Assembly: GCA_900752785.1 (NCBI GenBank)
Contig: CAADWP010000030.1
Coordinates: 1 to 7,703 of the forward strand
DNA length: 7,703 nucleotides
Source: an uncultured Ruminococcus sp.
GTDB lineage: Bacteria > Bacillota > Clostridia > Oscillospirales > Ruminococcaceae
Direction: 5' to 3'
Every line of letters starts with the position of its first letter. Within the stretch, counting starts at the first letter, position 1. The notes beneath the pieces were generated by a model. The model was not told the origin of the DNA. It did no database searches and saw nothing but the letters and a program-made list of their open reading frames with translations. This document shows positions 1-4,965 of this stretch, one piece after another. A program made the position numbers and the translations under genes.

Positions 1-3
1 TAA

Positions 4-164
4 GAGCCTGTTTAGTATCTTTTTGCGCACATCTTTTTTGCAAATTTTCATGCTGAACTTCGTCAAAAGTCCTTGCAATACGTCAGTATTCCTGCATACT
101 TTTTCCTTGTCAGCATAAAAATTATGATTAAAAATCTGCACACACAAAGATACTAAACAGGCTC
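4..164. mobile_element. MITE-like non-coding element, copy 1
   Basis: Terminal inverted repeats are visible directly. AGAGCCTGTTTAGTATCTTT at 3-22 is matched by its reverse complement at 146-165, and 22 of 23 positions agree over 3-25 versus 143-165. A second nested inverted repeat (ATGCTGA 50-56, TCAGCAT 110-116) and an apical AATAC-GTCA-GTATT hairpin (78-91) would let one strand fold into a long imperfect stem. No ORF is present, so the element would depend on a transposase elsewhere. TAA at 1-3 and TAA at 165-167 could be a 3-bp target duplication; from family knowledge, TNA duplications and GAG-type ends are compatible with IS5-family (IS1031-like) elements, but this is only suggestive. 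Read on the - strand, the interior shares three spaced motifs with the element at 4791-4950. The window begins at the left end, so the left flank cannot be judged beyond three bases. Confidence 0.75.
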
Positions 165-185
165 TAAAATTGATTTCCGTGCCGT

Positions 186-249
186 GGTGCGGTGCTGCCT
201 TGACATGAAGCCGGCTTTATGTTAAAATAAAACAGGATAACACCGCACC
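186..249. repeat. Inverted repeat flanking the ymdB promoter
   Basis: GGTGCGGTG at 186-194 and CACCGCACC at 241-249 form a perfect 9-bp inverted repeat with 46 bases between the arms. The promoter at 200-228 and its expected start (about 235) lie between them. The left arm is upstream of the -35, so a transcript from this promoter would not contain both arms. The repeat could therefore be a paired DNA-binding site, a stem in read-through RNA, or chance. Confidence 0.5.
200..228 (+). promoter_or_regulatory. Sigma-A promoter for ymdB
   Basis: A consensus TTGACA (200-205) is followed after 17 bases by TAAAAT (223-228). A TG at 220-221 sits one base before the -10 (extended -10 form). The predicted start near 235 leaves about a 50-base leader before the ymdB ATG. 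No riboswitch-like fold was recognised in that leader. Confidence 0.75.
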
Positions 250-287
250 CCCAAAATGTGCGTCATCGTTTGAAAAGAGGGAAATAC

Positions 288-1058
288 ATGAAAAATCTGT
301 TGTTTATAGGTGATGTTGTGGGAAAAGCCGGATGCAGCTTCCTACAGGCGAAGCTTAGCGTTATAAAGCGTCAATACGGCATTGACCTGACCGTCGTAAA
401 CGGTGAAAATTCGGCACAGGGCAACGGTATAACAAAATTTTCCGCAGATATGATAATAAATGCCGGAGCCGATATTATTACAACAGGCAATCATGCTTTC
501 CGCCGCAGGGAAGCTCTTGATATTTATAACGAAGATTATATAATACGTCCTGCGAATTTCCCCGACGGAGGCGTTCCGGGAAAGGGCATATGCATTTTGG
601 ACATGGGAGCATATTCTGTGGCAGTGGTGAATCTTATGGGAACGGTCTACATGGATCCGCTCGATAATCCTTTTACAAAAATGGATGAGATTCTTAAAGA
701 GCTTCCGACCCCGAATATTTTTGTCGATTTTCATGCCGAGGCAACTTCTGAAAAGAAAGCCATGGGGCACTACCTTACGGGAAAGGTTACGGGCGTTTTC
801 GGAACTCATACCCATGTTCAGACGGCTGACGAACGTATACTTGGCGGTCATACGGCATATATTACCGATGCGGGCATGACAGGTCCGGAAAATTCCTGTC
901 TCGGCGTTGAGATAAAGCCTGCGGTTGACAGGCTGCGTTTCAGAACGCCGGTTCGTTTCAAAGAAGCGGAGGGAGAATGCTTTATTTGCGGAATTGTGGT
1001 GGAGTTTGACGAAAAAAGCGGCAAATCATACAAAATTGAGAGGCTGATTATAAAATAA
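288..1058 (+). CDS. ymdB: YmdB-family metallophosphoesterase (2',3'-cyclic nucleotide phosphodiesterase)
   Basis: The 256-residue product fits the usual ~260-residue length of the YmdB/TIGR00282 family. Members are cytoplasmic dinuclear-metal phosphodiesterases; Bacillus subtilis YmdB cleaves 2',3'-cAMP/cGMP and influences biofilm and motility gene expression. All expected metal-site motifs are visible: FIGDVVGKAG with Asp9, NGENSAQGNG with Glu40 and Asn41, GNH with Asn68 and His69, FHAEATSEK with His149, and GTHTHVQTAD with His174 and His176. After GNH the usual Thr/Val-Trp is replaced by Ala-Phe-Arg-Arg-Arg, a small family variation. The ATG at 288 is chosen because GAGG at 277-280 lies about 7 bases upstream; an in-frame GTG at 258 has no ribosome binding site. 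The next gene is spoVS, matching a common Firmicute order, although an internal promoter separates them here. No terminator follows the stop codon, so read-through into spoVS is likely. The family call is secure; the physiological role is inferred. Confidence 0.95.
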   Translation: MKNLLFIGDVVGKAGCSFLQAKLSVIKRQYGIDLTVVNGENSAQGNGITKFSADMIINAGADIITTGNHAFRRREALDIYNEDYIIRPANFPDGGVPGKGICILDMGAYSVAVVNLMGTVYMDPLDNPFTKMDEILKELPTPNIFVDFHAEATSEKKAMGHYLTGKVTGVFGTHTHVQTADERILGGHTAYITDAGMTGPENSCLGVEIKPAVDRLRFRTPVRFKEAEGECFICGIVVEFDEKSGKSYKIERLIIK

Positions 1059-1081
1059 TATACAAATTTTTCCTTTAGCTA

Positions 1082-1110
1082 TTGCAATTTTCCAAAATAT
1101 AATGTATAAT
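1082..1110 (+). promoter_or_regulatory. Putative sigma-A promoter for spoVS
   Basis: TTGCAA (1082-1087), a 17-base spacer and TATAAT (1105-1110) form a good vegetative promoter; an overlapping TATAAT at 1098-1103 is the alternative -10. The predicted start near 1117 gives a leader of about 68 bases. In B. subtilis spoVS is transcribed by sigma-H; no clear sigma-H motif was seen here. Confidence 0.6.
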
Positions 1111-1184
1111 CTATATGTACTATAGCCAAATGCATCCGTATAGCATAACGGTTGTACAAATATACTCATAGGAGGGTCATTAAC

Positions 1185-1445
1185 ATGGAGATTTTAAAAG
1201 TATCATCGCATTCAATACCTAATTCCGTTGCAGGTGCAATTGCCGGAGTCATCAGAGAACAGAAAGCGGTCGAGGTTCAGGCTGTCGGTGCAGGCGCTGC
1301 AAATCAGGCTATCAAGGCTATCGCTATTGCAAGAGGATATCTTGCTCCTATCGGTATTGATCTTATCTGCATTCCCGCTTTTGCAAATATCCAGATCGAC
1401 GGGGAAGAAAGAACCGCTATGAAATTTATCTGCGAGAGAAGATGA
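1185..1445 (+). CDS. spoVS: Stage V sporulation protein S
   Basis: The 86-residue product is the standard length for SpoVS and almost reproduces the family signature: an MEILKVSSHSIPNSVAGAIA start, the central GAGAANQAIKAIAIARGYLAP stretch, then DLICIPAFANIQIDGEERTA and a short charged tail. SpoVS is a small cytoplasmic protein with an Alba-like fold. In B. subtilis it affects septation, spore coat formation and the transition to stage V; its molecular activity (probably nucleic-acid binding) is not firmly settled. The ATG at 1185 is preceded by GGAGGG at 1171-1176 with an 8-base spacer; an in-frame upstream start at 1152 would add 11 residues absent from the family and has no ribosome binding site. 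It has its own promoter and a strong terminator at 1520-1543, so it can form a monocistronic unit or end a ymdB-spoVS transcript. Its presence suggests an endospore-forming lineage, although spoVS-like genes also occur in some non-sporulating bacteria. Confidence 0.97.
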   Translation: MEILKVSSHSIPNSVAGAIAGVIREQKAVEVQAVGAGAANQAIKAIAIARGYLAPIGIDLICIPAFANIQIDGEERTAMKFICERR

Positions 1446-1519
1446 TTTTGCGATTTGTTCAGCGGTTAAATACTGAACAAGTTCTTGAAGCAGCTTTGCA
1501 AATTTAGGATTTGAATGTT

Positions 1520-1543
1520 GGCGGACGTTTTGTCCGCCTTTTT
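1520..1543 (+). terminator. Intrinsic terminator after spoVS
   Basis: GGCGGAC (1520-1526), a 5-base loop and GTCCGCC (1532-1538) form a perfect 7-bp GC-rich stem, followed directly by TTTTTATTTATT. A second hairpin just upstream (TTGTTCAG 1455-1462 with CTGAACAA 1473-1480) has no T-run and may only stabilise the 3' end. The terminator separates spoVS from recG. A TATAAT at 1550-1555 is a possible recG -10, but no convincing -35 precedes it. Confidence 0.9.
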
Positions 1544-1579
1544 ATTTATTATAATCATTGGTTTAGGGGAGGATAGACA

Positions 1580-3616
1580 ATGTCTGCAACTCTTTTCAGC
1601 GGGATCGAATACCTTAAAGGCGTGGGAAAAGCGAGAGGTGAAAAGTACCGTAAGCTCGGCATAAATTCGCCTTATGAGCTGATTTATCATATTCCGCGCA
1701 GCTATCTTGATTTCAGCAATTTCGTGTCTGTAGGCAATGCTGCGCTAAATGAATATAACGTGCTGAAGCTGACAATTTTTCGCAAAATGTCTCCTCAGCG
1801 CATCAGAGGAGGACTTGTTATCTGCAAGGCTGCCGCTACCGACGGTATTGATGACATTCTTGTTGTTATTTATAATAATGTGTATGGATTTCAGTCCCTT
1901 AAAGAGGGCGGCACGTATTATATGTATGGCAAGGTCACCGGAAATTTTATACGGCGTGAAATAACTTCTCCCGTTTTTATCGGCGGCGATGAAAATATAC
2001 TGATTCAGCCTGTTTATCGTCTTACGCAGGGGTTGTCCTTGAATATGGTGCGGACGAATATGCGTCAGGCGCTGAATATGATGTCAGCCGAACCATTTGA
2101 GACGCTTCCCGAGGAGATATTAAAAAAATACGAGCTTTGTCCGCTTATGTACGCGCTTGAAAATATTCATTTTCCCGAGAGCGAGGAGGCTGCCGGGAAA
2201 TCACGCAGGCGGCTTGCTTTCGACGAGCTTTTAAAGCTTCAGTTGGGAATGGCTGTTCTTAAAACAAGAAGGCGGCACAGTACTTCTCACAAAATGAACG
2301 TATCTGTAAATGTTAAGGATTTTACCGATAATCTGCCGTTTGAGCTTACAGAAGATCAAAAAAGATCCATTAGGGAAATAATTGAGGATCTGTGTAAGGA
2401 TTCTCCAATGAATCGTCTTTTACAGGGGGATGTGGGAAGCGGAAAAACTGCCGTAGCTGCGGCGGCTTGCTATTTCGCTGCAAAAAACGAAGAACAGTCC
2501 GCATTGATGGCTCCTACGGAGATACTTGCCGTACAGCATTATAACACACTTTCGGCATTCCTCGAGCCTTTCGGTGTGACCGTCTGTCTGCTTACAGGCT
2601 CGGTGACAGTCAAAAAAAAGGCAGCGATCAGGGAAAAGATCGCTGCCGGAGAAATTGATGTAATTGTAGGAACACACGCCATAATTCAAAAGGATGTGGA
2701 ATATAGGTCGCTGGGATTGGTCATAACCGACGAGCAGCACCGCTTCGGGGTTGCTCAGCGAGAAGCTCTTGCGGAAAAGGGCGTCGCTCCTCATAAGCTT
2801 GTAATGTCGGCTACGCCGATTCCCCGAACGCTTGCACTGATTATTTACGGAGATCTTGACATTTCGGCTATAACTCAGCTTCCGAGGGGAAGAAAGCCTG
2901 TCAAGACATATGCGGTCACGGGAAAGCTTAGGCACAGAGCGTTCGGATTTGTTCGCGACAGGCTTGACGAGGGGCGGCAGGCGTATGTGGTCTGCCCAAT
3001 GATAGAGGAAAGCGAAAGTGATCTGTTTGCCGTCAAGACGTATGCCGAAGATGCTGCAAAAGGCGATTTAAAGGGATATTCTACAGATCTGCTTCATGGC
3101 AGGATGAGTGCGGCGGAAAAGGAGCGCGCTATGAAAAAATTCCGCGACGGTGAGACGAGGGCTTTGATCTGCACTACCGTCGTGGAAGTTGGAGTAGACG
3201 TTCCTAACGCGGCGGTCATGGTTATTGAAAACGCGGAAAGATTCGGGCTTTCTCAGCTTCATCAGCTTCGCGGGCGTGTTGGCAGAGGTGAATTTGAAAG
3301 TACCTGCATTCTTATTACCGACAGTACCTCGGAGGAATGCAAAAAGCGTATGAAGATCATTTCTTCCACTACCGACGGTTTTAAAATTTCCGAAGAAGAT
3401 TTGAAGCTTCGCGGTCCGGGAGATTTTTTCGGCAGTGCGCAGCATGGACTGCCGCCGCTGAAAATTGCTGATATTGCGTGTAATTCTGAGCTTATGAGTA
3501 TGGCTCAGGAATGCGCGGCGGAACTGCTTTCGGACGACCCGAATCTTGATAAGCCGAATCACCGCGCTTTGAAAATGGACACAATGCGGCTTTTTAATAA
3601 AGATATTATAGGGTGA
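1580..3616 (+). CDS. recG: ATP-dependent DNA helicase RecG
   Basis: RecG is a monomeric superfamily 2 translocase that binds branched DNA and regresses stalled forks or moves Holliday junctions. The 678-residue product is full length (B. subtilis RecG is about 680). The N-terminal part, roughly residues 1-260, contains the wedge/OB region. The motor follows: Walker A GDVGSGKT at 283-290, MAPTEILAVQH just after it, the DEQH box at 384-387 in ITDEQHRFGVAQR, and MSATPIPRT from 409. The second motor lobe ends with QLHQLRGRVGRG at 559-570. Near the C terminus LKLRGPGDFFGSAQHG matches the RecG/Mfd TRG region that couples ATP hydrolysis to translocation. No motif is missing and there is no frameshift. 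The ATG at 1580 follows AGGGGAGG (1565-1572). Expression is probably independent of spoVS because of the terminator between them. The convergent repressor gene begins its 3' end 51 bases downstream. Confidence 0.97.
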   Translation: MSATLFSGIEYLKGVGKARGEKYRKLGINSPYELIYHIPRSYLDFSNFVSVGNAALNEYNVLKLTIFRKMSPQRIRGGLVICKAAATDGIDDILVVIYNNVYGFQSLKEGGTYYMYGKVTGNFIRREITSPVFIGGDENILIQPVYRLTQGLSLNMVRTNMRQALNMMSAEPFETLPEEILKKYELCPLMYALENIHFPESEEAAGKSRRRLAFDELLKLQLGMAVLKTRRRHSTSHKMNVSVNVKDFTDNLPFELTEDQKRSIREIIEDLCKDSPMNRLLQGDVGSGKTAVAAAACYFAAKNEEQSALMAPTEILAVQHYNTLSAFLEPFGVTVCLLTGSVTVKKKAAIREKIAAGEIDVIVGTHAIIQKDVEYRSLGLVITDEQHRFGVAQREALAEKGVAPHKLVMSATPIPRTLALIIYGDLDISAITQLPRGRKPVKTYAVTGKLRHRAFGFVRDRLDEGRQAYVVCPMIEESESDLFAVKTYAEDAAKGDLKGYSTDLLHGRMSAAEKERAMKKFRDGETRALICTTVVEVGVDVPNAAVMVIENAERFGLSQLHQLRGRVGRGEFESTCILITDSTSEECKKRMKIISSTTDGFKISEEDLKLRGPGDFFGSAQHGLPPLKIADIACNSELMSMAQECAAELLSDDPNLDKPNHRALKMDTMRLFNKDIIG

Positions 3617-3620
3617 TCGC

Positions 3621-3643
3621 ATAAAAGGGGACTCTGTCCTCTT
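3621..3643 (-). terminator. Weak terminator for the repressor gene (possibly bidirectional)
   Basis: AAGGGGAC (3625-3632), a TCT loop and GTCCTCTT (3636-3643) form an 8-bp stem with one G-U wobble. Read on the - strand the stem is followed by TTTTAT, so it fits the end of the Xre-type gene whose stop is 25 bases away. For recG on the + strand the same stem lacks a T-tract, so termination there would be inefficient. Confidence 0.45.
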
Positions 3644-3667
3644 ACCCGCCTGCCGGCTATGCAACCC

Positions 3668-3874
3668 TTAAATTTCATCAGTAAAAATAAACAGGTCGTT
3701 CGGCGTACATTCAAGTATCTGGCAAAGAGCTTCGATGTTTTCAAATTTTATCATTTTTGTCTCGTTATTCACCATTCTGTTGAAATTTTGATAGCTTGTT
3801 CCAAGCTGTTTGTACAGCCAATATTTTGTTTTGCCCTTTTCTTCTAAAAGAGCAAGGATATTTAACTTTATCAT
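3668..3874 (-). CDS. Xre/Cro-type helix-turn-helix transcriptional regulator (small)
   Basis: This 68-residue protein is almost entirely a single Cro/C1-type HTH domain of the compact HTH_26/YozG kind. It runs from an N-terminal helix (IKLNILALLEEKGKTKYWLYKQLGTS) through the recognition helix around YQNFNRMVNNET to the closing LCQILECTPNDLFIF typical of the family. There is no dimerisation or ligand-sensing extension. Such proteins are usually dimeric DNA-binding repressors; autoregulation is inferred here because its promoter and leader contain copies of the palindrome CATTATATAATG. The ATG at 3874-3872 is preceded by GGAGGTGAG (3885-3877 on the - strand), a near-perfect ribosome binding site. 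It is divergent from the 71-residue gene at 3980 and convergent with recG. It could be the repressor half of a phage-like switch, an antitoxin-type regulator, or a stand-alone regulator; the sequence does not decide. Confidence 0.9.
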   Translation of the reverse strand: MIKLNILALLEEKGKTKYWLYKQLGTSYQNFNRMVNNETKMIKFENIEALCQILECTPNDLFIFTDEI

Positions 3875-3903
3875 GACTCACCTCCAAATTATATAATGAA
3901 AAC

Positions 3904-3930
3904 ATTATATAACTTTATTCATCTTGACAA
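3904..3930 (-). promoter_or_regulatory. Putative promoter of the Xre-type gene
   Basis: On the - strand TTGTCA (3930-3925) precedes TATAAT (3909-3904) with a 15-base spacer, shorter than ideal. The -35 overlaps the -35 of the opposite promoter (TTGACA 3924-3929), so two polymerases could not occupy both. Its -10 lies inside operator-like site B. A second TATAAT at 3893-3888 is too close to the ribosome binding site to be the main -10. Confidence 0.5.
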
Positions 3931-3952
3931 ATAGAAATAAACATTATATAAT
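3924..3952 (+). promoter_or_regulatory. Consensus sigma-A promoter for the 71-residue gene
   Basis: TTGACA (3924-3929), a 17-base spacer and TATAAT (3947-3952) match consensus exactly. The -10 sits in the middle of the perfect palindrome at 3941-3954. A promoter this strong with an operator over its -10 is what is expected of a gene normally held off by a repressor. Confidence 0.85.
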
Positions 3953-3979
3953 GTAAACATAAGAAAGGAAAGATGTATT

Positions 3980-4195
3980 ATGAAAAAGTATATAGAAAAT
4001 TTTTTAAAAAATGCAGCGGAGGATATTTCGGAGGCAGAGCTTTGCCGTCTCAGCAATAATTTTTTGTCGGATATCTTAGACGAGATCTGCATCGTTATCG
4101 CCGATAAGAGCTGCGACGACTTTATGTGCGTTGAAAAAATAACGGAGATTCTCGAAAAAAACAATTTTGACTGCGGCGGACGTCATGATTTTTAA
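3980..4195 (+). CDS. Unrecognised 71-residue acidic protein, divergent from the Xre-type regulator
   Basis: I do not recognise this protein. It has 71 residues, is acidic in its middle (EDISEAELC, SDILDEIC, DKSCDDF), and has four cysteines plus a fifth in the C-terminal CGGRHDF. No signal peptide or membrane segment is evident; a helical cytoplasmic protein is likely. Coding potential is supported by an ATG at 3980 with AGGAAAG upstream (3966-3972), an exact consensus promoter, and codon use similar to the neighbours. The C-terminal portion (VEKITEILEKNNFDCGGRHDF) has a helix followed by a distinctive Gly-Arg-His-Asp-Phe end that could be a conserved functional tail. Context suggests a product repressed by the divergent HTH protein: a toxin-like, anti-repressor or accessory function are all possible, and none is demonstrated. 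A weak AT stem (AAAATT 4194-4199 with AATTTT 4206-4211) before T-rich DNA may help terminate it. Confidence 0.75.
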   Translation: MKKYIENFLKNAAEDISEAELCRLSNNFLSDILDEICIVIADKSCDDFMCVEKITEILEKNNFDCGGRHDF

Positions 4196-4274
4196 AATTT
4201 AAAATAATTTTTTTCCTATTTTTCGCAGTTTTTAAACTATTTAGAAAAAAATGAAAATTTTTTTGGAAAAGTGC

Positions 4275-4303
4275 TTGACAAATCAAAAAAACTGTGATAT
4301 AAT
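4275..4303 (+). promoter_or_regulatory. Strong promoter of the tRNA operon
   Basis: TTGACA (4275-4280), a 17-base spacer and TATAAT (4298-4303) are exact consensus; TG at 4295-4296 makes it an extended -10 promoter. Upstream A- and T-tracts (about 4244-4270) resemble an UP element. The spacer and surrounding bases nearly match the promoter at 7567-7595. Confidence 0.9.
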
Positions 4304-4312
4304 AATTTTCGT

Positions 4313-4328
4313 CGTCAGGCAACTGACG
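4313..4328 (+). other. Leader hairpin upstream of tRNA-Val
   Basis: CGTCAG (4313-4318) pairs with CTGACG (4323-4328) around a GCAA tetraloop of the GNRA type. It lies just after the predicted transcription start and 15 bases before tRNA-Val. It probably protects the 5' end or assists processing of the precursor. Confidence 0.55.
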
Positions 4329-4343
4329 CAAAAAAGAAAGTGT

Positions 4344-4419
4344 GGGAGCTTAGCTCAGCTGGGAGAGCATCTGCCTTACAAGCAGAGGGTCATAGGTTCG
4401 AGCCCTATAGTTCCCACCA
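4344..4419 (+). tRNA. tRNA-Val (anticodon TAC)
   Basis: Acceptor strands GGGAGCT (4344-4350) and AGTTCCC (4409-4415) pair with one G-U, followed by discriminator A and an encoded CCA (4417-4419). The D arm contains GCTCAGCTGGGAGAGC. The anticodon loop CTTACAA gives TAC at 4377-4379, reading GTA and, with modification, other valine codons. The T arm has the canonical GGTTCGAGCC. Total length is 76 bases. First gene of the cluster. Confidence 0.97.
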
Positions 4420-4423
4420 AAGT

Positions 4424-4500
4424 GGCCCGGTAGTTCAGTTGGTTAGAACGCTAGCCTGTCACGCTAGAGGTCGTGAGTTCGAGCCTCATCCGGGTCGCCA
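4424..4500 (+). tRNA. tRNA-Asp (anticodon GTC)
   Basis: GGCCCGG (4424-4430) pairs with CCGGGTC (4490-4496) with one wobble; discriminator G and CCA (4498-4500) are encoded. The anticodon stem CTAGC/GCTAG frames the loop CTGTCAC, with GTC at 4458-4460. Discriminator G agrees with aspartate tRNA identity. Only four bases separate it from tRNA-Val, so the transcript must be cut between them. Confidence 0.97.
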
Positions 4501-4510
4501 CTTTCTTTAT

Positions 4511-4586
<76 letters not shown>

Positions 4587-4628
4587 TAAAGGATGTCGGA
4601 CAAGCATTGCTTATGTTCTCGTCCTTTA
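4587..4628 (+). other. Stem-loop in the Phe-Gly tRNA spacer
   Basis: TAAAGGA (4587-4593), immediately after the tRNA-Phe CCA, pairs with TCCTTTA (4622-4628), with a smaller inner AAGC-ATT-GCTT hairpin. It occupies nearly the whole spacer, ending five bases before tRNA-Gly. It may present the 3' end of tRNA-Phe and the 5' end of tRNA-Gly to processing nucleases. There is no T-run, so it is not a terminator. Confidence 0.5.
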
Positions 4629-4633
4629 ACAAT

Positions 4634-4709
4634 GCGGATTTAGCTCATCTGGTAGAGCGCCACCTTGCCAAGGTGGAGGTAGCGAGTTCGAGCCTCGTAA
4701 TCCGCTCCA
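4634..4709 (+). tRNA. tRNA-Gly (anticodon GCC)
   Basis: GCGGATT (4634-4640) pairs with AATCCGC (4699-4705), discriminator T, CCA at 4707-4709. The anticodon stem CCACC/GGTGG encloses TTGCCAA, with GCC at 4667-4669. D and T arms are canonical (TAGCTCATCTGGTAGAGC; GTTCGAGC). Last gene of the operon. Confidence 0.97.
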
Positions 4710-4741
4710 TAGTGTTGGGGAAATATCCTCGGCATTACAAC

Positions 4742-4771
4742 AATCCCGAAGCAATAGTTTCGGGATTTTTT
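4742..4771 (+). terminator. Intrinsic terminator of the tRNA operon
   Basis: AATCCCGAA (4742-4750), an 8-base loop and TTCGGGATT (4759-4767) form a 9-bp stem ending in six T residues (4766-4771). A separate 11-bp stem with several G-U pairs (4711-4721 with 4726-4736, AATA loop) lies between tRNA-Gly and this terminator and may mark the 3' trailer for processing. Confidence 0.93.
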
Positions 4772-4790
4772 CTTATATTTTTAAATTTTA

Positions 4791-4950
4791 AGGCAACCTC
4801 TAAAAAACTGTTTGGTCAAGCAAAAATCAGATAGGTGCGGCAGTTGCAAGGAAAACCCTTGATGGCGTGCTGACGTACTCCGAGAGGGCTTGACACAGCA
4901 AATGCCGTGCATGGCTGATTTTTGCGAAAAGAGGTTTTTAGAGGTTGCCT
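4791..4950. mobile_element. MITE-like non-coding element, copy 2 (diverged)
   Basis: AGGCAACCTCTAAAAA (4791-4806) is matched exactly by its reverse complement at 4935-4950. An inner pair, GCAAAAATCAG 4820-4830 and CTGATTTTTGC 4915-4925, continues the stem. The element is 160 bp, the size of copy 1 (161 bp), and has no ORF. Taking the ends as GGCAAC (4792) and GTTGCC (4949), the flanking triplets are TAA and TGA, one base from a 3-bp TNA duplication. Its core carries CAAGGAAAA (4847-4855), CTGACGTA (4870-4877) and TTGAC (4890-4894) at the same 14- and 12-base spacings as copy 1 read on the - strand. It sits between the tRNA terminator and the TfoX-domain gene, with its right end only two bases from that gene's ribosome binding site. 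Confidence 0.75.
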
Positions 4951-4965
4951 GAAGGAGAAAACGCT

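Larger units (their letters stand above)
3887..3954. promoter_or_regulatory. Operator cluster: three CATTATATAATG-like palindromes
   Basis: Site C at 3942-3953 is an exact CATTATATAATG, extended to the perfect 14-bp palindrome ACATTATATAATGT (3941-3954). Site A (3887-3898) differs by one base and site B (3903-3914) by two. A and B together create a perfect 10-bp inverted repeat (3889-3898 with 3903-3912) around AAAA. Site C covers the -10 of the rightward promoter, B covers the -10 of the leftward promoter, and A lies between the leftward start and its ribosome binding site. The likely binder is the adjacent Xre-type protein (inference). AT-rich promoters can generate such repeats by chance, but three copies placed this way are hard to dismiss. 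Confidence 0.65.

Noticed and set aside
258..287. GTG at 258 as an upstream start for ymdB
   Set aside because: No ribosome binding site, and the extra residues are not part of the family; ATG at 288 has GAGG at the right distance.
342..851. A 169-codon open frame on the - strand opposite ymdB
   Set aside because: It overlaps a fully conserved gene, has no ribosome binding site and gives a low-complexity, family-less product.
1116..1158. Small nested stems in the spoVS leader (TGTAC/GTACA and CCGT/ACGG) as a regulatory RNA
   Set aside because: The arms are only 4-5 bp, resemble no riboswitch or T-box, and are expected by chance in AT-rich DNA.
2420..3664. Two open frames on the - strand opposite recG (171 and 198 codons)
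   Set aside because: They are antisense to the conserved recG motifs, lack ribosome binding sites and show no recognisable domains.
4890..4918. Promoter inside MITE-like copy 2 (TTGACA 4890-4895)
   Set aside because: No -10-like hexamer lies at 16-18 bases; the TTGAC is better explained as part of the core shared with copy 1.
4945..4965. TTG at 4945 as the start of the TfoX-domain gene
   Set aside because: It lies inside the terminal repeat of the MITE-like element and would place AAGGAG within the coding region rather than upstream.
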